IMG/VR virus record: IMGVR_UViG_3300021085_000030
Location: 1-60,844 of that record
Origin: a virus
Direction: 5' to 3' (one strand)
Length of the DNA: 60,844 bases
The notes below the pieces were generated by a model. The model did not search any database. It saw nothing but the letters and a program-made list of their open reading frames with translations, and had not been told where the DNA came from. Of the stretch, positions 43,022 to 49,362 are shown one piece after another (within the stretch, counting starts at the first letter, position 1; every line of letters starts with the position of its first letter). The position numbers and the translations under genes are program-made.

Positions 43022-43478
43022 TCTTATTTATTATTTTTGCTTTTTCTATTATGTAATACGTCCAATACCCGTGTATAGCATTTGACCGTTTGAACTCGTC
43101 AGGCATACACTGTGGTGGTTGCTCAAACTTGTTGCCAAGTGGCATACCTACAGGACAGTTTTTCAATACATCAAAACATTTTTCAATACTTAAATGTCGT
43201 TTGTTATATCGTTTAGTGTACTCATTACCGAGCGCTAGCATGTGTTCAAATAACCAATAGTACTGTGCACTTGTTTCACGGCACCATATACTTGAAGGGT
43301 GGTTGTAATGTGCTTTTTTATATGGTATATAAGAAGCATCATAATCTCGCTCTTCTGCATAATGATGATGGGCCGTACAGAGCATTTGGGCGCTCTCTAA
43401 GATCATTTTAACTTTGTGTTTGTCATAAACATAACTCGCTGCTAAATGAGGGTCGTCGTGTAAATAAAATATATTCAT
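42948..43478 (-). CDS. Conserved phage protein, 176 aa
   Basis: Starts MNIFYLHDDPHLAASYVYDK then HKVKMILESAQMLCTAHHH, with many His and Tyr, and YNHPSSIWCRETSAQYYWLF, RYNKRHL and PPQCMPDEFKRSN. I recall this family in many phages, annotated variously and once near pyrimidine-dimer glycosylases, but I am unsure of any enzyme activity. The last 15-20 residues run into the next gene's frame. Confidence 0.65.
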   Translation of the reverse strand: MNIFYLHDDPHLAASYVYDKHKVKMILESAQMLCTAHHHYAEERDYDASYIPYKKAHYNHPSSIWCRETSAQYYWLFEHMLALGNEYTKRYNKRHLSIEKCFDVLKNCPVGMPLGNKFEQPPQCMPDEFKRSNAIHGYWTYYIIEKAKIINKNETAYNFNTIPRGVSDRYGLPCGN

Positions 43479-43576
43479 GCTTTATTAACTCTATTATAGT
43501 GTGTGTCTAATAATATGTTAGCAACTTCTATGCTTATCATATTTTCGTTGTATAATTGCCATATAACTTTACTCAT
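43475..43576 (-). CDS. Micro-protein, 33 aa
   Basis: Reads MSKVIWQLYNENMISIEVAN then ILLDTHYNRVNKA. The stop overlaps the next gene's ATG as ATGA, and its start lies within the upstream micro-gene's end. The chained overlaps argue for translation. No function known. Confidence 0.5.
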   Translation of the reverse strand: MSKVIWQLYNENMISIEVANILLDTHYNRVNKA

Positions 43577-43682
43577 AATTGTATATTTCTTCAAGTTCAC
43601 ATATTAACATTTCATCTATTTCTTCTATAGAAAACCTATAAAAGTTTGGGTGTGTGTATGCTTTAGTCCAAGGGTTATTCAT
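43569..43682 (-). CDS. Micro-protein, 37 aa
   Basis: Reads MNNPWTKAYTHPNFYRFSIE then EIDEMLICELEEIYNYE. It starts in the last bases of the ligase gene and ends inside the next micro-gene. Acidic helical tail. No family recognised. Confidence 0.5.
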   Translation of the reverse strand: MNNPWTKAYTHPNFYRFSIEEIDEMLICELEEIYNYE

Positions 43683-44532
43683 AATTTCTAATGGTTTTAA
43701 ATAGTGGGTGTCTGTAACTACCGGCTTTAGTGCGTTCGAAATAAGTGAATGTAGCTCTCTGGCCTATATAGTCGCTGATGTTATTCAGTATGGCAGCTAA
43801 GTCTTTGTAACTGTAGCCTTTGCCGGGAGGGCAACCGAATCTGTTACCGTCGTCGTCCATCATTAAGAACTTACCGAGTGTGCCTTCACGTTTACCTTTA
43901 CCGATTTCGTAACCAACAATAGTAGCTTCGGTGTCGCTGAAGTCTTTAAACTTTTGTAAGTTATAAGATCGTTTTTGTTCGTAAGGTTTATCAAGACGTA
44001 ATATAGAACCTTCATAACCTTGAGGTAGAAAAGCATTGTGATGTAAGTCTAGTGCTTCTTCATACTTGTTGACTAAATACGTTGGCACATATTTAATACA
44101 GTAGTTGTACATATCAGAACAAGCTAGTTGATCAGACCTGTAACTGTAAGGCTTATCCATGACTGTTTCTATATAGTCATAGCAGTGAAACTGTATTAGC
44201 CTTTCAGCTTCAGCTTTATCAGCATCAGTTGGTTTTTGTTTTCTAACTAATGATATAATCTTTTCGAAGTCATCTTTAAGATCATGGTTGTATAATTCAC
44301 CGTCGAGCACGACATCTACATTAGCATAGTCAAAGAAAAATTTGTTTAACGATAGTTTAATGTGTTCAAGATTGTGAAATTCTTTACCTGTACGTGAGAA
44401 ACATCTAATGTTTTCTTTGTCGTCGACGTATATAACACACCTTACGCCGTCAAGCTTGGGTTGAATGTATACTTTCTCGGACCAGTCGACAGGTTTTTTG
44501 TCTACTTTGTATGCGAGCATTGGTTTTATCAT
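43675..44532 (-). CDS. ATP-dependent DNA ligase
   Basis: 285 residues. The adenylation Lys26 lies in IQPKLDGVR (motif I), followed by SRTGKEF (III-like), VLDGELY (motif III), GYEGSILRL (motif IV) and LQKFKDF (motif V). A short OB-type C-terminal part (EGTLGKFLMMDDDGNRFGCP) completes the usual small phage ligase. It seals nicks during replication and repair. Confidence 0.9.
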   Translation of the reverse strand: MIKPMLAYKVDKKPVDWSEKVYIQPKLDGVRCVIYVDDKENIRCFSRTGKEFHNLEHIKLSLNKFFFDYANVDVVLDGELYNHDLKDDFEKIISLVRKQKPTDADKAEAERLIQFHCYDYIETVMDKPYSYRSDQLACSDMYNYCIKYVPTYLVNKYEEALDLHHNAFLPQGYEGSILRLDKPYEQKRSYNLQKFKDFSDTEATIVGYEIGKGKREGTLGKFLMMDDDGNRFGCPPGKGYSYKDLAAILNNISDYIGQRATFTYFERTKAGSYRHPLFKTIRNYE

Positions 44533-44786
44533 AATTCTTTTTTTATTTTATTTATTCTTTTTTTAATTAATGCGGCTTGTTCGTATTCTTCGTTAGCCTC
44601 GTATTCTTTCATTACACCAGTCAAACTCTCTATTTCTTCAAGTAATAAATCATTTGTGCTGTAATACTTAGATTCCTGTTGTCGTACGACATCAAGCCCG
44701 TAAGTTGCTGTTTCAGGATTTATAAACTCATTGTATAAATCGGTACGTATTCTGCGGTATAGCATTTTGTATTCGTCGTCTGTCAT
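44529..44786 (-). CDS. Small UVR-motif-like protein, 85 aa
   Basis: C-terminal helix pair NEEYEQAALIKKRINKIKKE looks like a UVR motif, the hairpin used for protein contact in UvrB/UvrC. The N-terminal half is unknown. ATGA overlap with the ligase. Its ATG lies only a few bases after the promoter at 44791-44828, implying an almost leaderless message. Confidence 0.55.
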   Translation of the reverse strand: MTDDEYKMLYRRIRTDLYNEFINPETATYGLDVVRQQESKYYSTNDLLLEEIESLTGVMKEYEANEEYEQAALIKKRINKIKKEL

Positions 44787-44790
44787 ATAT

Positions 44791-44828
44791 TATTATTATA
44801 CATTTGCGTTCGTGTTTATTCTGTGTCG
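44791..44828 (-). promoter_or_regulatory. Early-type promoter copy 1
   Basis: On the minus strand: ACAGAATAAACACGAA, 8 bases (with CGCAAATG ending), then TATAAT at 44800-44795. Spacing ACGAA to TATAAT is 8, identical to the other six copies. Drives the gene at 44529-44786 and on to the ligase. Confidence 0.75.
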
Positions 44829-45202
44829 TTTAATTCTTTTTCAGATTCAATTTTGTCTTGTACTATTATATATTGTTCATGAAGTAAATCATCGATATAT
44901 AATTCGTCGTAAATTTCTTCATCAACAAATATATCAAGACCATCTTTAACACAACTTATAATTTCATCAACCAATCCGTTAGCATAGTAATAAACATTTT
45001 CAGGGTTGAAACCATAATCGTCGTTTGCATGAGCCCAATATACTGTGTAAGAGTCTGCAGTATATACAGATTCAAAAATATAGTCACAAGTATTAGTTCC
45101 CATATAATCGGTTGTTATTTTAGAGTTGTAATAATCTAATATCCAAGTCTTTGCTTCTTCAGGTGTGACATCGTGCATGTCTTCTTTATATATTTTTTCC
45201 AT
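44816..45202 (-). CDS. Acidic hypothetical protein, 128 aa
   Basis: Strongly acidic with aromatic residues (YYYANGLVDEIISCVKDGL; DEEIYDELYIDDLLHEQYII), possibly a DNA mimic. Its 3' end overlaps the upstream element of promoter copy 1. No family recognised. Confidence 0.6.
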   Translation of the reverse strand: MEKIYKEDMHDVTPEEAKTWILDYYNSKITTDYMGTNTCDYIFESVYTADSYTVYWAHANDDYGFNPENVYYYANGLVDEIISCVKDGLDIFVDEEIYDELYIDDLLHEQYIIVQDKIESEKELNDTE

Positions 45203-45203
45203 A

Positions 45204-45452
45204 TTAATCTAGTAATACCATATAGGCTTTAGGGTTATTTGTTCTGAACCATGACAAACCGTCTTGCCAGTTTTTAATTACAGAATCATTTAAATTTGTT
45301 GAGGGTATCATTGCACACCCCATAACAAAGTCGTACATACTTAATTCTAAGTTGTTAAGTTCGTAGCTTTCGCCAGAGAATGGATTTGTTACACTATCGC
45401 CTTGATTGTATACGGTTCCATTAAACCATTTAGGTAATTTATTTTCTTTCAT
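45204..45452 (-). CDS. Conserved phage protein, 82 aa
   Basis: LPKWFNGTVYNQGD and VTNPFSGESYELNNLELSMY with the end WFRTNNPKAYMVLLD match a family I remember as widespread in marine phages, always of unknown function. ATGA-type overlap with the next upstream gene. Confidence 0.7.
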   Translation of the reverse strand: MKENKLPKWFNGTVYNQGDSVTNPFSGESYELNNLELSMYDFVMGCAMIPSTNLNDSVIKNWQDGLSWFRTNNPKAYMVLLD

Positions 45453-45931
45453 ATTAAATTTATTTTTTGCTTCATAGGTTTTATTTCTTTATTCCACTGT
45501 GTGTAGCCTGCATTAGGTTCTGCATATTTTTCTATTATTTTATTAGGACTACCTACAAATATATTTTTATTTGAGTAGTTATCCCAACAACTTATCCAAA
45601 CATCAGGTTTACCAACCCATATAATCCATGTATACTGGTGGTCAACTGATGTGACACTAGGATATAAATATTGACTGTTGTAGTGAAAGTCGTGTGCTAA
45701 ATGGCTTGCAATTCTAGAACCATCACCAAATTGAGTGAAGCCTTCATCTTTTTGCATGTAGTTTACCCAGTTAGCTAGCTCAACACCACGCCACGAAGGA
45801 TAGCCATCATGGTGCATATACATATTTACATAGCTATCGTCTTTAACCTGTTCAGGATTAACTGCGAAGCCTGCTTCAAATTGTTTTGCTTCTGATCGAT
45901 TTACGACCATTGTTACGTTTCTAGTACTCAT
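45449..45931 (-). CDS. Conserved phage protein, 160 aa
   Basis: Contains YMHHDGYPSWRGVELANWVN, an HxDGYPxxxGxxLxxW pattern found in a family of small phage and bacterial proteins, then HQYTWIIWVGKPDVWISCWD. I do not know its biochemical role. Its stop overlaps the ATG of the 82-residue gene. Confidence 0.65.
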   Translation of the reverse strand: MSTRNVTMVVNRSEAKQFEAGFAVNPEQVKDDSYVNMYMHHDGYPSWRGVELANWVNYMQKDEGFTQFGDGSRIASHLAHDFHYNSQYLYPSVTSVDHQYTWIIWVGKPDVWISCWDNYSNKNIFVGSPNKIIEKYAEPNAGYTQWNKEIKPMKQKINLI

Positions 45932-45932
45932 A

Positions 45933-46151
45933 TTATTTAATTAGGGATGATAAGTATAACCATACTTGTTTTTGTTTGTATAAACCGCTTAAAATACTTT
46001 CATGCATTTCAACAGTGATGCCAACTTTAGATAATGTTTTGTTATCTATGTTTTCCTGACAGTCTTTAATCTCATTTTCAAGGTGGCATAAGTTTGCAAA
46101 AACTTTACAGACTGCTCGCTCTTTCGTTTCTTTAAGGTGATCAACATTCAT
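45933..46151 (-). CDS. Hypothetical protein, 72 aa
   Basis: Helical with three Cys residues (LKETKERAVCKVFANLCHLE; ESILSGLYKQKQVWLYLSSL). Shares TAATG with the gene upstream. Not recognised. Confidence 0.6.
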   Translation of the reverse strand: MNVDHLKETKERAVCKVFANLCHLENEIKDCQENIDNKTLSKVGITVEMHESILSGLYKQKQVWLYLSSLIK

Positions 46152-46378
46152 TAGTCTTTAATTATTATATTGTCGCCGTATAGCACAGAATCTACTGATC
46201 TGTCGTAGAAGTCCGCCCATGTTTGCAGTTGTCTGACGTCGTCAACAGTTAATTGATACCACGCTGTGTGGCTCATTAATCTGTATTTTAGTTGTTTAGC
46301 GGTGGCGTATTCCCTCGCATTTGCATTTAGATTTTTCTTTAATTCAGGAAATAATCTTTGGTAAAGTGATTTGCTCAT
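46151..46378 (-). CDS. Hypothetical protein, 75 aa
   Basis: Starts MSKSLYQRLFPELKKNLNAN with a basic helical N-terminus, then LTVDDVRQLQTWADFYDRSV. It is the first gene after promoter copy 2. No family recognised. Confidence 0.6.
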   Translation of the reverse strand: MSKSLYQRLFPELKKNLNANAREYATAKQLKYRLMSHTAWYQLTVDDVRQLQTWADFYDRSVDSVLYGDNIIIKD

Positions 46379-46390
46379 AGTTTATTAATT

Positions 46391-46430
46391 TATTATATTA
46401 TACAATTTAGTTCGTGTTTGTTCTGTGTTA
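46391..46430 (-). promoter_or_regulatory. Early-type promoter copy 2
   Basis: Minus strand: ACAGAACAAACACGAA, 8 bases, TATAAT at 46402-46397. Lies just before the gene starting at 46378; its upstream edge touches the stop of the 51-residue gene. Confidence 0.8.
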
Positions 46431-46583
46431 AACCATTTCTTCAATTACACCGATTAACTCGCTGATTATCAATACTATAGTTGCCGCTATTATGTTGAAA
46501 GGTATTAGCGCATACCCGCCAATTCTTACTGTACTCTTCAGAATCGACACATAAAAATGTTTCGTTGCATTTGGATATTTCAT
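46428..46583 (-). CDS. Small membrane protein, 51 aa
   Basis: Reads MKYPNATKHFYVSILKSTVR then a hydrophobic helix YALIPFNIIAATIVLIISEL and an acidic end. One transmembrane span. The ATG lies 4 bases after the tRNA-Met 3' end on the same strand, so the two share a transcript. Confidence 0.6.
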   Translation of the reverse strand: MKYPNATKHFYVSILKSTVRIGGYALIPFNIIAATIVLIISELIGVIEEMV

Positions 46584-46586
46584 TAG

Positions 46587-46658
<72 letters not shown>

Positions 46659-46663
46659 TTTAG

Positions 46664-46867
46664 TGGAAGTGGGCGGAGTCGAACCGCCGTTTGAGATGTC
46701 GTGTACCGCAATCAAGCGAACAGTCTCACTTACCATATCACTCCCATATTCAGGTGCACAGACTGGTTGATTTTTATCTGTACTTTAGTCCAGTAATACC
46801 TGATATAGCTAGCAATTCACTTATGTGTAGAAATTCATCAAACAATTATTAAGTGTAATACACTTCC
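46664..46867 (-). ncRNA. Structured RNA with pseudoknot and tRNA-like 3' end (tmRNA-like?)
   Basis: The 3' end is a T-arm GGCGG TTCGACT CCGCC, acceptor strand CACTTCC and discriminator A (46664). Two candidate acceptor partners exist: GGAAGTG at 46867-46861 (perfect) and GGGAGTG at 46745-46739 (one G-U). Between them is an H-type pseudoknot: ACTGG (46794-46790) with CCAGT (46766-46762), and ACAG (46781-46778) with CTGT (46761-46758), enclosed by TATCAGGT (46805-46798) and ACCTGAATA (46755-46747). No normal D or anticodon arm; TGAGA (46728-46724) pairs TCTCA just before the T-arm. It resembles a tmRNA-type layout, but no clear tag reading frame is found. A degenerate tRNA remains possible. Confidence 0.45.
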
Positions 46868-46950
46868 GTCTTCTTTTGGGTAATTACTTCCTAGAATTCA
46901 CATACACTTATAATTGGCTTCAAATCTACCTAATTAAGCTACTCGTCTAG
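46868..46950 (-). other. Non-coding stretch upstream of the structured RNA
   Basis: 83 bases, AT-rich, containing gtaattac and the repeats ggaagtaattac / ggaagtgtattac. The sequence GCG AAG AAA GTA GCT then AGA CGA GTA GCT TAA (46960-46931) forms a short frame A-K-K-V-A-R-R-V-A, which overlaps the zinc-ribbon gene end. It could be a tag-like frame but more likely is chance. Confidence 0.3.
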
Positions 46951-47139
46951 CTACTTTCTTCGCCAAGCTCGGTGAACGGAATCGCTCACTTCTTGACTCA
47001 CTATCTGTATTGTGTTACCTGTTTTATGTGCTATTATAGGTACATAAGAATAGGTTTGGGTTGTTGAACAAGGCATACAAGTTCTATATCCTAATTTGAT
47101 TCGTACTTCGTGTACTTTGTCGCCGCATTTACAATACAT
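46951..47139 (-). CDS. Zinc-ribbon protein, 62 aa
   Basis: Starts MYCKCGDKVHEVRIKLGYRT then CMPCS, a Cys-x-Cys and CxxC pair for one zinc, and ends with a basic tail (VHRAWRRK). A small family I recall from many marine phages; DksA-like or nucleic-acid binding by analogy only. First gene after promoter copy 3. Confidence 0.7.
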   Translation of the reverse strand: MYCKCGDKVHEVRIKLGYRTCMPCSTTQTYSYVPIIAHKTGNTIQIVSQEVSDSVHRAWRRK

Positions 47140-47160
47140 ATATTAATTTTTTATTTGTTA

Positions 47161-47200
47161 CATTTATATTATACGATTTCATTCGTATTTGTTTTGTATC
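47161..47200 (-). promoter_or_regulatory. Early-type promoter copy 3
   Basis: Minus strand: ACAAAACAAATACGAA, 8 bases, TATAAT at 47173-47168. Drives the zinc-ribbon gene and the RNA genes downstream. Embedded in the 3' end of the 42-residue gene. Confidence 0.8.
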
Positions 47201-47307
47201 CATTGTTGAATACCTGAGTTGTATCGTTCCCAATACTGTTGTTCCGCTGCAATTATCTGTGCTTGCAGTAATTTGTGGTGGCTAAACTTTCTCTTTTGTT
47301 TCTTCAT
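47179..47307 (-). CDS. Small hypothetical protein, 42 aa
   Basis: Reads MKKQKRKFSHHKLLQAQIIA then AEQQYWERYNSGIQQWIQNK. Basic start, amphipathic helix. Overlaps the upstream gene by 26 bases, and its end covers the ACGAA part of promoter copy 3. Confidence 0.5.
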   Translation of the reverse strand: MKKQKRKFSHHKLLQAQIIAAEQQYWERYNSGIQQWIQNKYE

Positions 47308-47473
47308 ATAATTTTCTTATTGCTAAGTTCATAACGTGTGAATGTATAGCGTTGTAGTTATCGCCCTCCGCTTCATACTCTGATAGTTGCCAATCAACAC
47401 TATCATACATTAATTCTTTAGTGACGTCTGCAATACCTTGTGCAATATCGTCTAATTCTTTCATTTTACTCAT
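47282..47473 (-). CDS. Small acidic protein, 63 aa
   Basis: Starts MSKMKELDDIAQGIADVTKE and is helical and acidic, ending LAIRKLYEETKEKV. ATG at 47473. No family recognised. Confidence 0.55.
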   Translation of the reverse strand: MSKMKELDDIAQGIADVTKELMYDSVDWQLSEYEAEGDNYNAIHSHVMNLAIRKLYEETKEKV

Positions 47474-47474
47474 G

Positions 47475-47588
47475 TTATATATTATTTAGTAGTTCATCTC
47501 TGTCGAAACCTTGCTCTATTGCAAACTCTAGTGATCCTTCACCAAACTTTTCTTCGAACAATCGTTCTAATTCTTCTGTATTATTCAT
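47475..47588 (-). CDS. Micro-protein, 37 aa
   Basis: Reads MNNTEELERLFEEKFGEGSL then EFAIEQGFDRDELLNNI. Very acidic. Its ATG lies within the last bases of the upstream gene, and its stop is one base before the next ATG. Confidence 0.5.
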   Translation of the reverse strand: MNNTEELERLFEEKFGEGSLEFAIEQGFDRDELLNNI

Positions 47589-47799
47589 TGTAATAAGGTT
47601 TTAAGTAGTTAGTGTTATAATTAATTGATTTTGCTACATTTTGTCTGAATTGCCACTCGTTTTTTCTGTATTCATAGCTTTGACACCATTTTTTCGTTGC
47701 AGTTACTTGTGGTATTGTACCGTATTTAGCTTCGTAGTCAAGACATTGCTGTAGTTTGGCTTGTATTAATTCAGGTTTATAGTCTTTAAATTTATTCAT
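47581..47799 (-). CDS. Hypothetical protein, 72 aa
   Basis: I use the ATG at 47799 (MNKFKDYKPELIQAKLQQCL); an earlier TTG exists but lies inside the promoter region. Basic and aromatic, with WCQSYEYRKNEWQFRQNVAK. Directly follows promoter copy 4. Confidence 0.6.
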   Translation of the reverse strand: MNKFKDYKPELIQAKLQQCLDYEAKYGTIPQVTATKKWCQSYEYRKNEWQFRQNVAKSINYNTNYLKPYYNE

Positions 47800-47800
47800 A

Positions 47801-47842
47801 TTCAATTATATTATACTTATTTGCTCGTGTTTAGTTTGTAAG
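47801..47842 (-). promoter_or_regulatory. Early-type promoter copy 4
   Basis: Minus strand: ACAAACTAAACACGAG, 8 bases, TATAAT at 47815-47810. It has ACGAG instead of ACGAA but keeps the exact spacing. Overlaps the end of the upstream gene. Confidence 0.75.
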
Positions 47843-48068
47843 TCACACCGGAGTTGTTATAGTTCCATATTGTAGTGTAACTAGGTTTTTTACGTTTACT
47901 GTAGTTGCTTTTTTGTTCAACTCGGTATCTTTTGTTACCCATACCACTGCAAGGTCCGTGTACTTTGGCCATCTCATAGTGAGAATGAGCTCGTTGTTTT
48001 CTTTTTGCTTTGGTAAATGCGAGGAGTTCTTTCATCGTCTTACATACATAGTAGGTTTTATTTGTCAT
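47817..48068 (-). CDS. Small basic protein, 83 aa
   Basis: The ATG at 48068 (MTNKTYYVCKTMKELLAFTK) is preferred over upstream TTG/ATG codons, since it leaves only an 11-base overlap with the gene before it. Lys/Arg-rich (KAKRKQRAHSHYEMAK; NYSKRKKPSY). Likely nucleic-acid binding; unproven. Ends within promoter copy 4. Confidence 0.6.
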   Translation of the reverse strand: MTNKTYYVCKTMKELLAFTKAKRKQRAHSHYEMAKVHGPCSGMGNKRYRVEQKSNYSKRKKPSYTTIWNYNNSGVTYKLNTSK

Positions 48069-48192
48069 AGTGTTCAAGTATTTCTTCGACTGCATTACTG
48101 AAGTCATGGTGATCAATTGTTTCGTCTCTTAACATTTTAGCATGGAAGTGCAGTTCATTAAGTAATTCGCGTAGTGTTTTATCTAGTATCAT
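48058..48192 (-). CDS. Micro-protein, 44 aa
   Basis: Reads MILDKTLRELLNELHFHAKM then LRDETIDHHDFSNAVEEILE. Acidic and His-rich helix. The start overlaps the previous stop as ATGA. Confidence 0.5.
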   Translation of the reverse strand: MILDKTLRELLNELHFHAKMLRDETIDHHDFSNAVEEILEHYDK

Positions 48193-48299
48193 AATGTAAA
48201 CCCTCCGTTGTTAAGTAAGTTAGTTAAGTAGATTACTGTTCCGATAAAGATTGCAAGGTTGTACTTTTGTACTGTAGTCATTTCATTATTATTTTTCAT
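48189..48299 (-). CDS. Single-span membrane micro-protein, 36 aa
   Basis: Reads MKNNNEMTTVQKYNLAIFIG then TVIYLTNLLNNGGFTL; residues 13-29 are hydrophobic. First gene after promoter copy 5. ATGA overlap with the next gene. Confidence 0.5.
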   Translation of the reverse strand: MKNNNEMTTVQKYNLAIFIGTVIYLTNLLNNGGFTL

Positions 48300-48307
48300 A
48301 TTATTAA

Positions 48308-48348
48308 TTTATTATATTATACGTTAGTGTTCGTGTTTAGTTTGTGAG
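48308..48348 (-). promoter_or_regulatory. Early-type promoter copy 5
   Basis: Minus strand: ACAAACTAAACACGAA, 8 bases, TATAAT at 48321-48316. The -10 box covers the stop codon of the 43-residue upstream gene. Confidence 0.8.
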
Positions 48349-48448
48349 TCTCGATTATACCTAGTACATCTTCTCTAGTTAGTTTATCTTCCATTTGCAT
48401 ACCTATTGCCCAAGTAAGATCGTTTCCGTAATTATCTTTATATATCAT
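48317..48448 (-). CDS. Micro-protein, 43 aa
   Basis: Reads MIYKDNYGNDLTWAIGMQME then DKLTREDVLGIIETHKLNTN. Its 3' end encodes the promoter motif (KLNTNTNV is the translated promoter), so these codons may be shaped by the promoter rather than the protein. Confidence 0.5.
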   Translation of the reverse strand: MIYKDNYGNDLTWAIGMQMEDKLTREDVLGIIETHKLNTNTNV

Positions 48449-48452
48449 ATTA

Positions 48453-48578
48453 TTATTTTTTATTTATTATATTATCTACAATTTCGTTTATTTTATCTTG
48501 TAGTTCGTCACCGTCATATTCATATTGTAGGTGTGAGTAGTCTTGTATTACTTCGTTATATATTTCTTCTCTATTCAT
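48453..48578 (-). CDS. Acidic micro-protein, 41 aa
   Basis: Reads MNREEIYNEVIQDYSHLQYE then YDGDELQDKINEIVDNIINK. Acidic, aromatic. Ends 4 bases before the next gene. Not recognised. Confidence 0.5.
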   Translation of the reverse strand: MNREEIYNEVIQDYSHLQYEYDGDELQDKINEIVDNIINKK

Positions 48579-48579
48579 T

Positions 48580-48810
48580 TTATTTAATTTTATTTAGTTT
48601 GTTTATTAATTCACTTAGTAATTCAGTGTTAGTGTACTTTAATCTTTCGTCAAACCAATCTTGATTTACTATTTCATAAGTTAGAAAGTAGTTGAATATT
48701 TCATTTTCATTTTCTATATTTTCAATAGTTCCACAGTAGTCTGGGTTTTCATTTAGGTTAGTAATTTCTTTTTGAATTACATTTTTAATTAGGGGTAAAG
48801 TTCTTAACAT
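48580..48810 (-). CDS. Hypothetical protein, 76 aa
   Basis: Starts MLRTLPLIKNVIQKEITNLN and is Asn/Glu-rich, with LTYEIVNQDWFDERLKYTNT. ATG at 48810 sits two bases before the next gene's stop. No family recognised. Confidence 0.55.
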   Translation of the reverse strand: MLRTLPLIKNVIQKEITNLNENPDYCGTIENIENENEIFNYFLTYEIVNQDWFDERLKYTNTELLSELINKLNKIK

Positions 48811-48812
48811 AT

Positions 48813-48959
48813 TTATATTTCTTTAATTGATTTTATATTATTGTTTTTGTAGTATTCTTTTACTTCTTCTATACTTTTACTTTTCATATAGTATTTAAAG
48901 TTAGTTGGAATTCCTCTTTTATCCCAAGTGTTGTTAGAAATTATTTTAAACATTTTCAT
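48813..48959 (-). CDS. Small basic protein, 48 aa
   Basis: Reads MKMFKIISNNTWDKRGIPTN then FKYYMKSKSIEEVKEYYKNN. Mixed beta-helix character. First gene after promoter copy 6. Confidence 0.55.
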   Translation of the reverse strand: MKMFKIISNNTWDKRGIPTNFKYYMKSKSIEEVKEYYKNNNIKSIKEI

Positions 48960-48977
48960 ATTACTTATTTTTTATTA

Positions 48978-49017
48978 CACTTATATTATACAATTAGATT
49001 CGTATTAGTTTAGTGAA
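48978..49017 (-). promoter_or_regulatory. Early-type promoter copy 6
   Basis: Minus strand: ACTAAACTAATACGAA, 8 bases, TATAAT at 48990-48985, followed by ATAAGTG as in copy 7. Confidence 0.78.
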
Positions 49018-49129
49018 ATTCATTATAGATTTCTAATACTTTTCTTTGTTCTTCTTTAGTTAAGTTGAAAACATTTTTGTTAGGGTAAAGTTTATTAGAG
49101 ATTCTAATTAAAGCTGAGTGATTATACAT
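49010..49129 (-). CDS. Micro-protein, 39 aa
   Basis: Reads MYNHSALIRISNKLYPNKNV then FNLTKEEQRKVLEIYNEFH. Its stop falls in the upstream end of promoter copy 6. No function recognised. Confidence 0.5.
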   Translation of the reverse strand: MYNHSALIRISNKLYPNKNVFNLTKEEQRKVLEIYNEFH

Positions 49130-49173
49130 AGTTATTATATTTAAAAGTTATTGACAACACTTTGTTATCTTAG

Positions 49174-49214
49174 TTGACACGGTGAGAATCGAACTCACAA
49201 AAACCGTTGTGTCA
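49174..49214 (-). ncRNA. tRNA-like acceptor/T-arm minihelix
   Basis: Minus strand: TGACACA, ACGGTTTTT, GTGAG TTCGATT CTCAC, CGTGTCA, A. Acceptor pairs TGACAC/GTGTCA, the T-arm is perfect, and the discriminator is A followed by CTAA as in the other two RNA genes. D and anticodon arms are missing, so it is a tRNA relic or the 3' domain of a larger RNA. Confidence 0.4.
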
Positions 49215-49269
49215 TTTACTCATTCACATTTTTATACTTATAGAAACAAGTGGAACTTAAAGTAGGTAG

Positions 49270-49298
49270 TTTGTTTACAGTTGTTAATTTGTTTACAG
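49270..49298. repeat. 11-bp direct repeat, two copies
   Basis: tttgtttacag occurs at 49270-49280 and 49288-49298, an 18-base period, in the non-coding region. It could be a protein-binding pair or alternative pairing partners in an RNA. Confidence 0.6.
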
Positions 49299-49362
49299 AT
49301 GTAACCCTTCACCTGTGTACCTGTAAAAGTGTGACATTAGGTACATAATGATTTAATAGTAG

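Larger units (their letters stand above)
49130..49362 (-). other. Non-coding region with possible structured RNA
   Basis: 233 bases with no ORF. On the minus strand TTACAG (49324-49319 area) can pair with either of two CTGTAA copies downstream, and AGGTA can pair with TACCT. It ends with a tRNA-like T-arm element (see 49174-49214). This recalls the structured region at 46664-46867 but a full fold was not found. Confidence 0.35.

Noticed and set aside
46739-46867. Group I intron in a split tRNA
   Set aside because: GACTAAA resembles a core element, but no 5' tRNA half with a D-arm is present and the P/Q/R/S set is incomplete.
46931-46960. tmRNA tag frame A-K-K-V-A-R-R-V-A
   Set aside because: It overlaps the end of a convincing zinc-ribbon gene and lies outside the best-supported RNA boundaries.
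48453-48500. An eighth promoter copy (ttatattatc ... ttcgttta)
   Set aside because: The -10 and ACGAA boxes are altered and spacing differs; it lies inside a gene.
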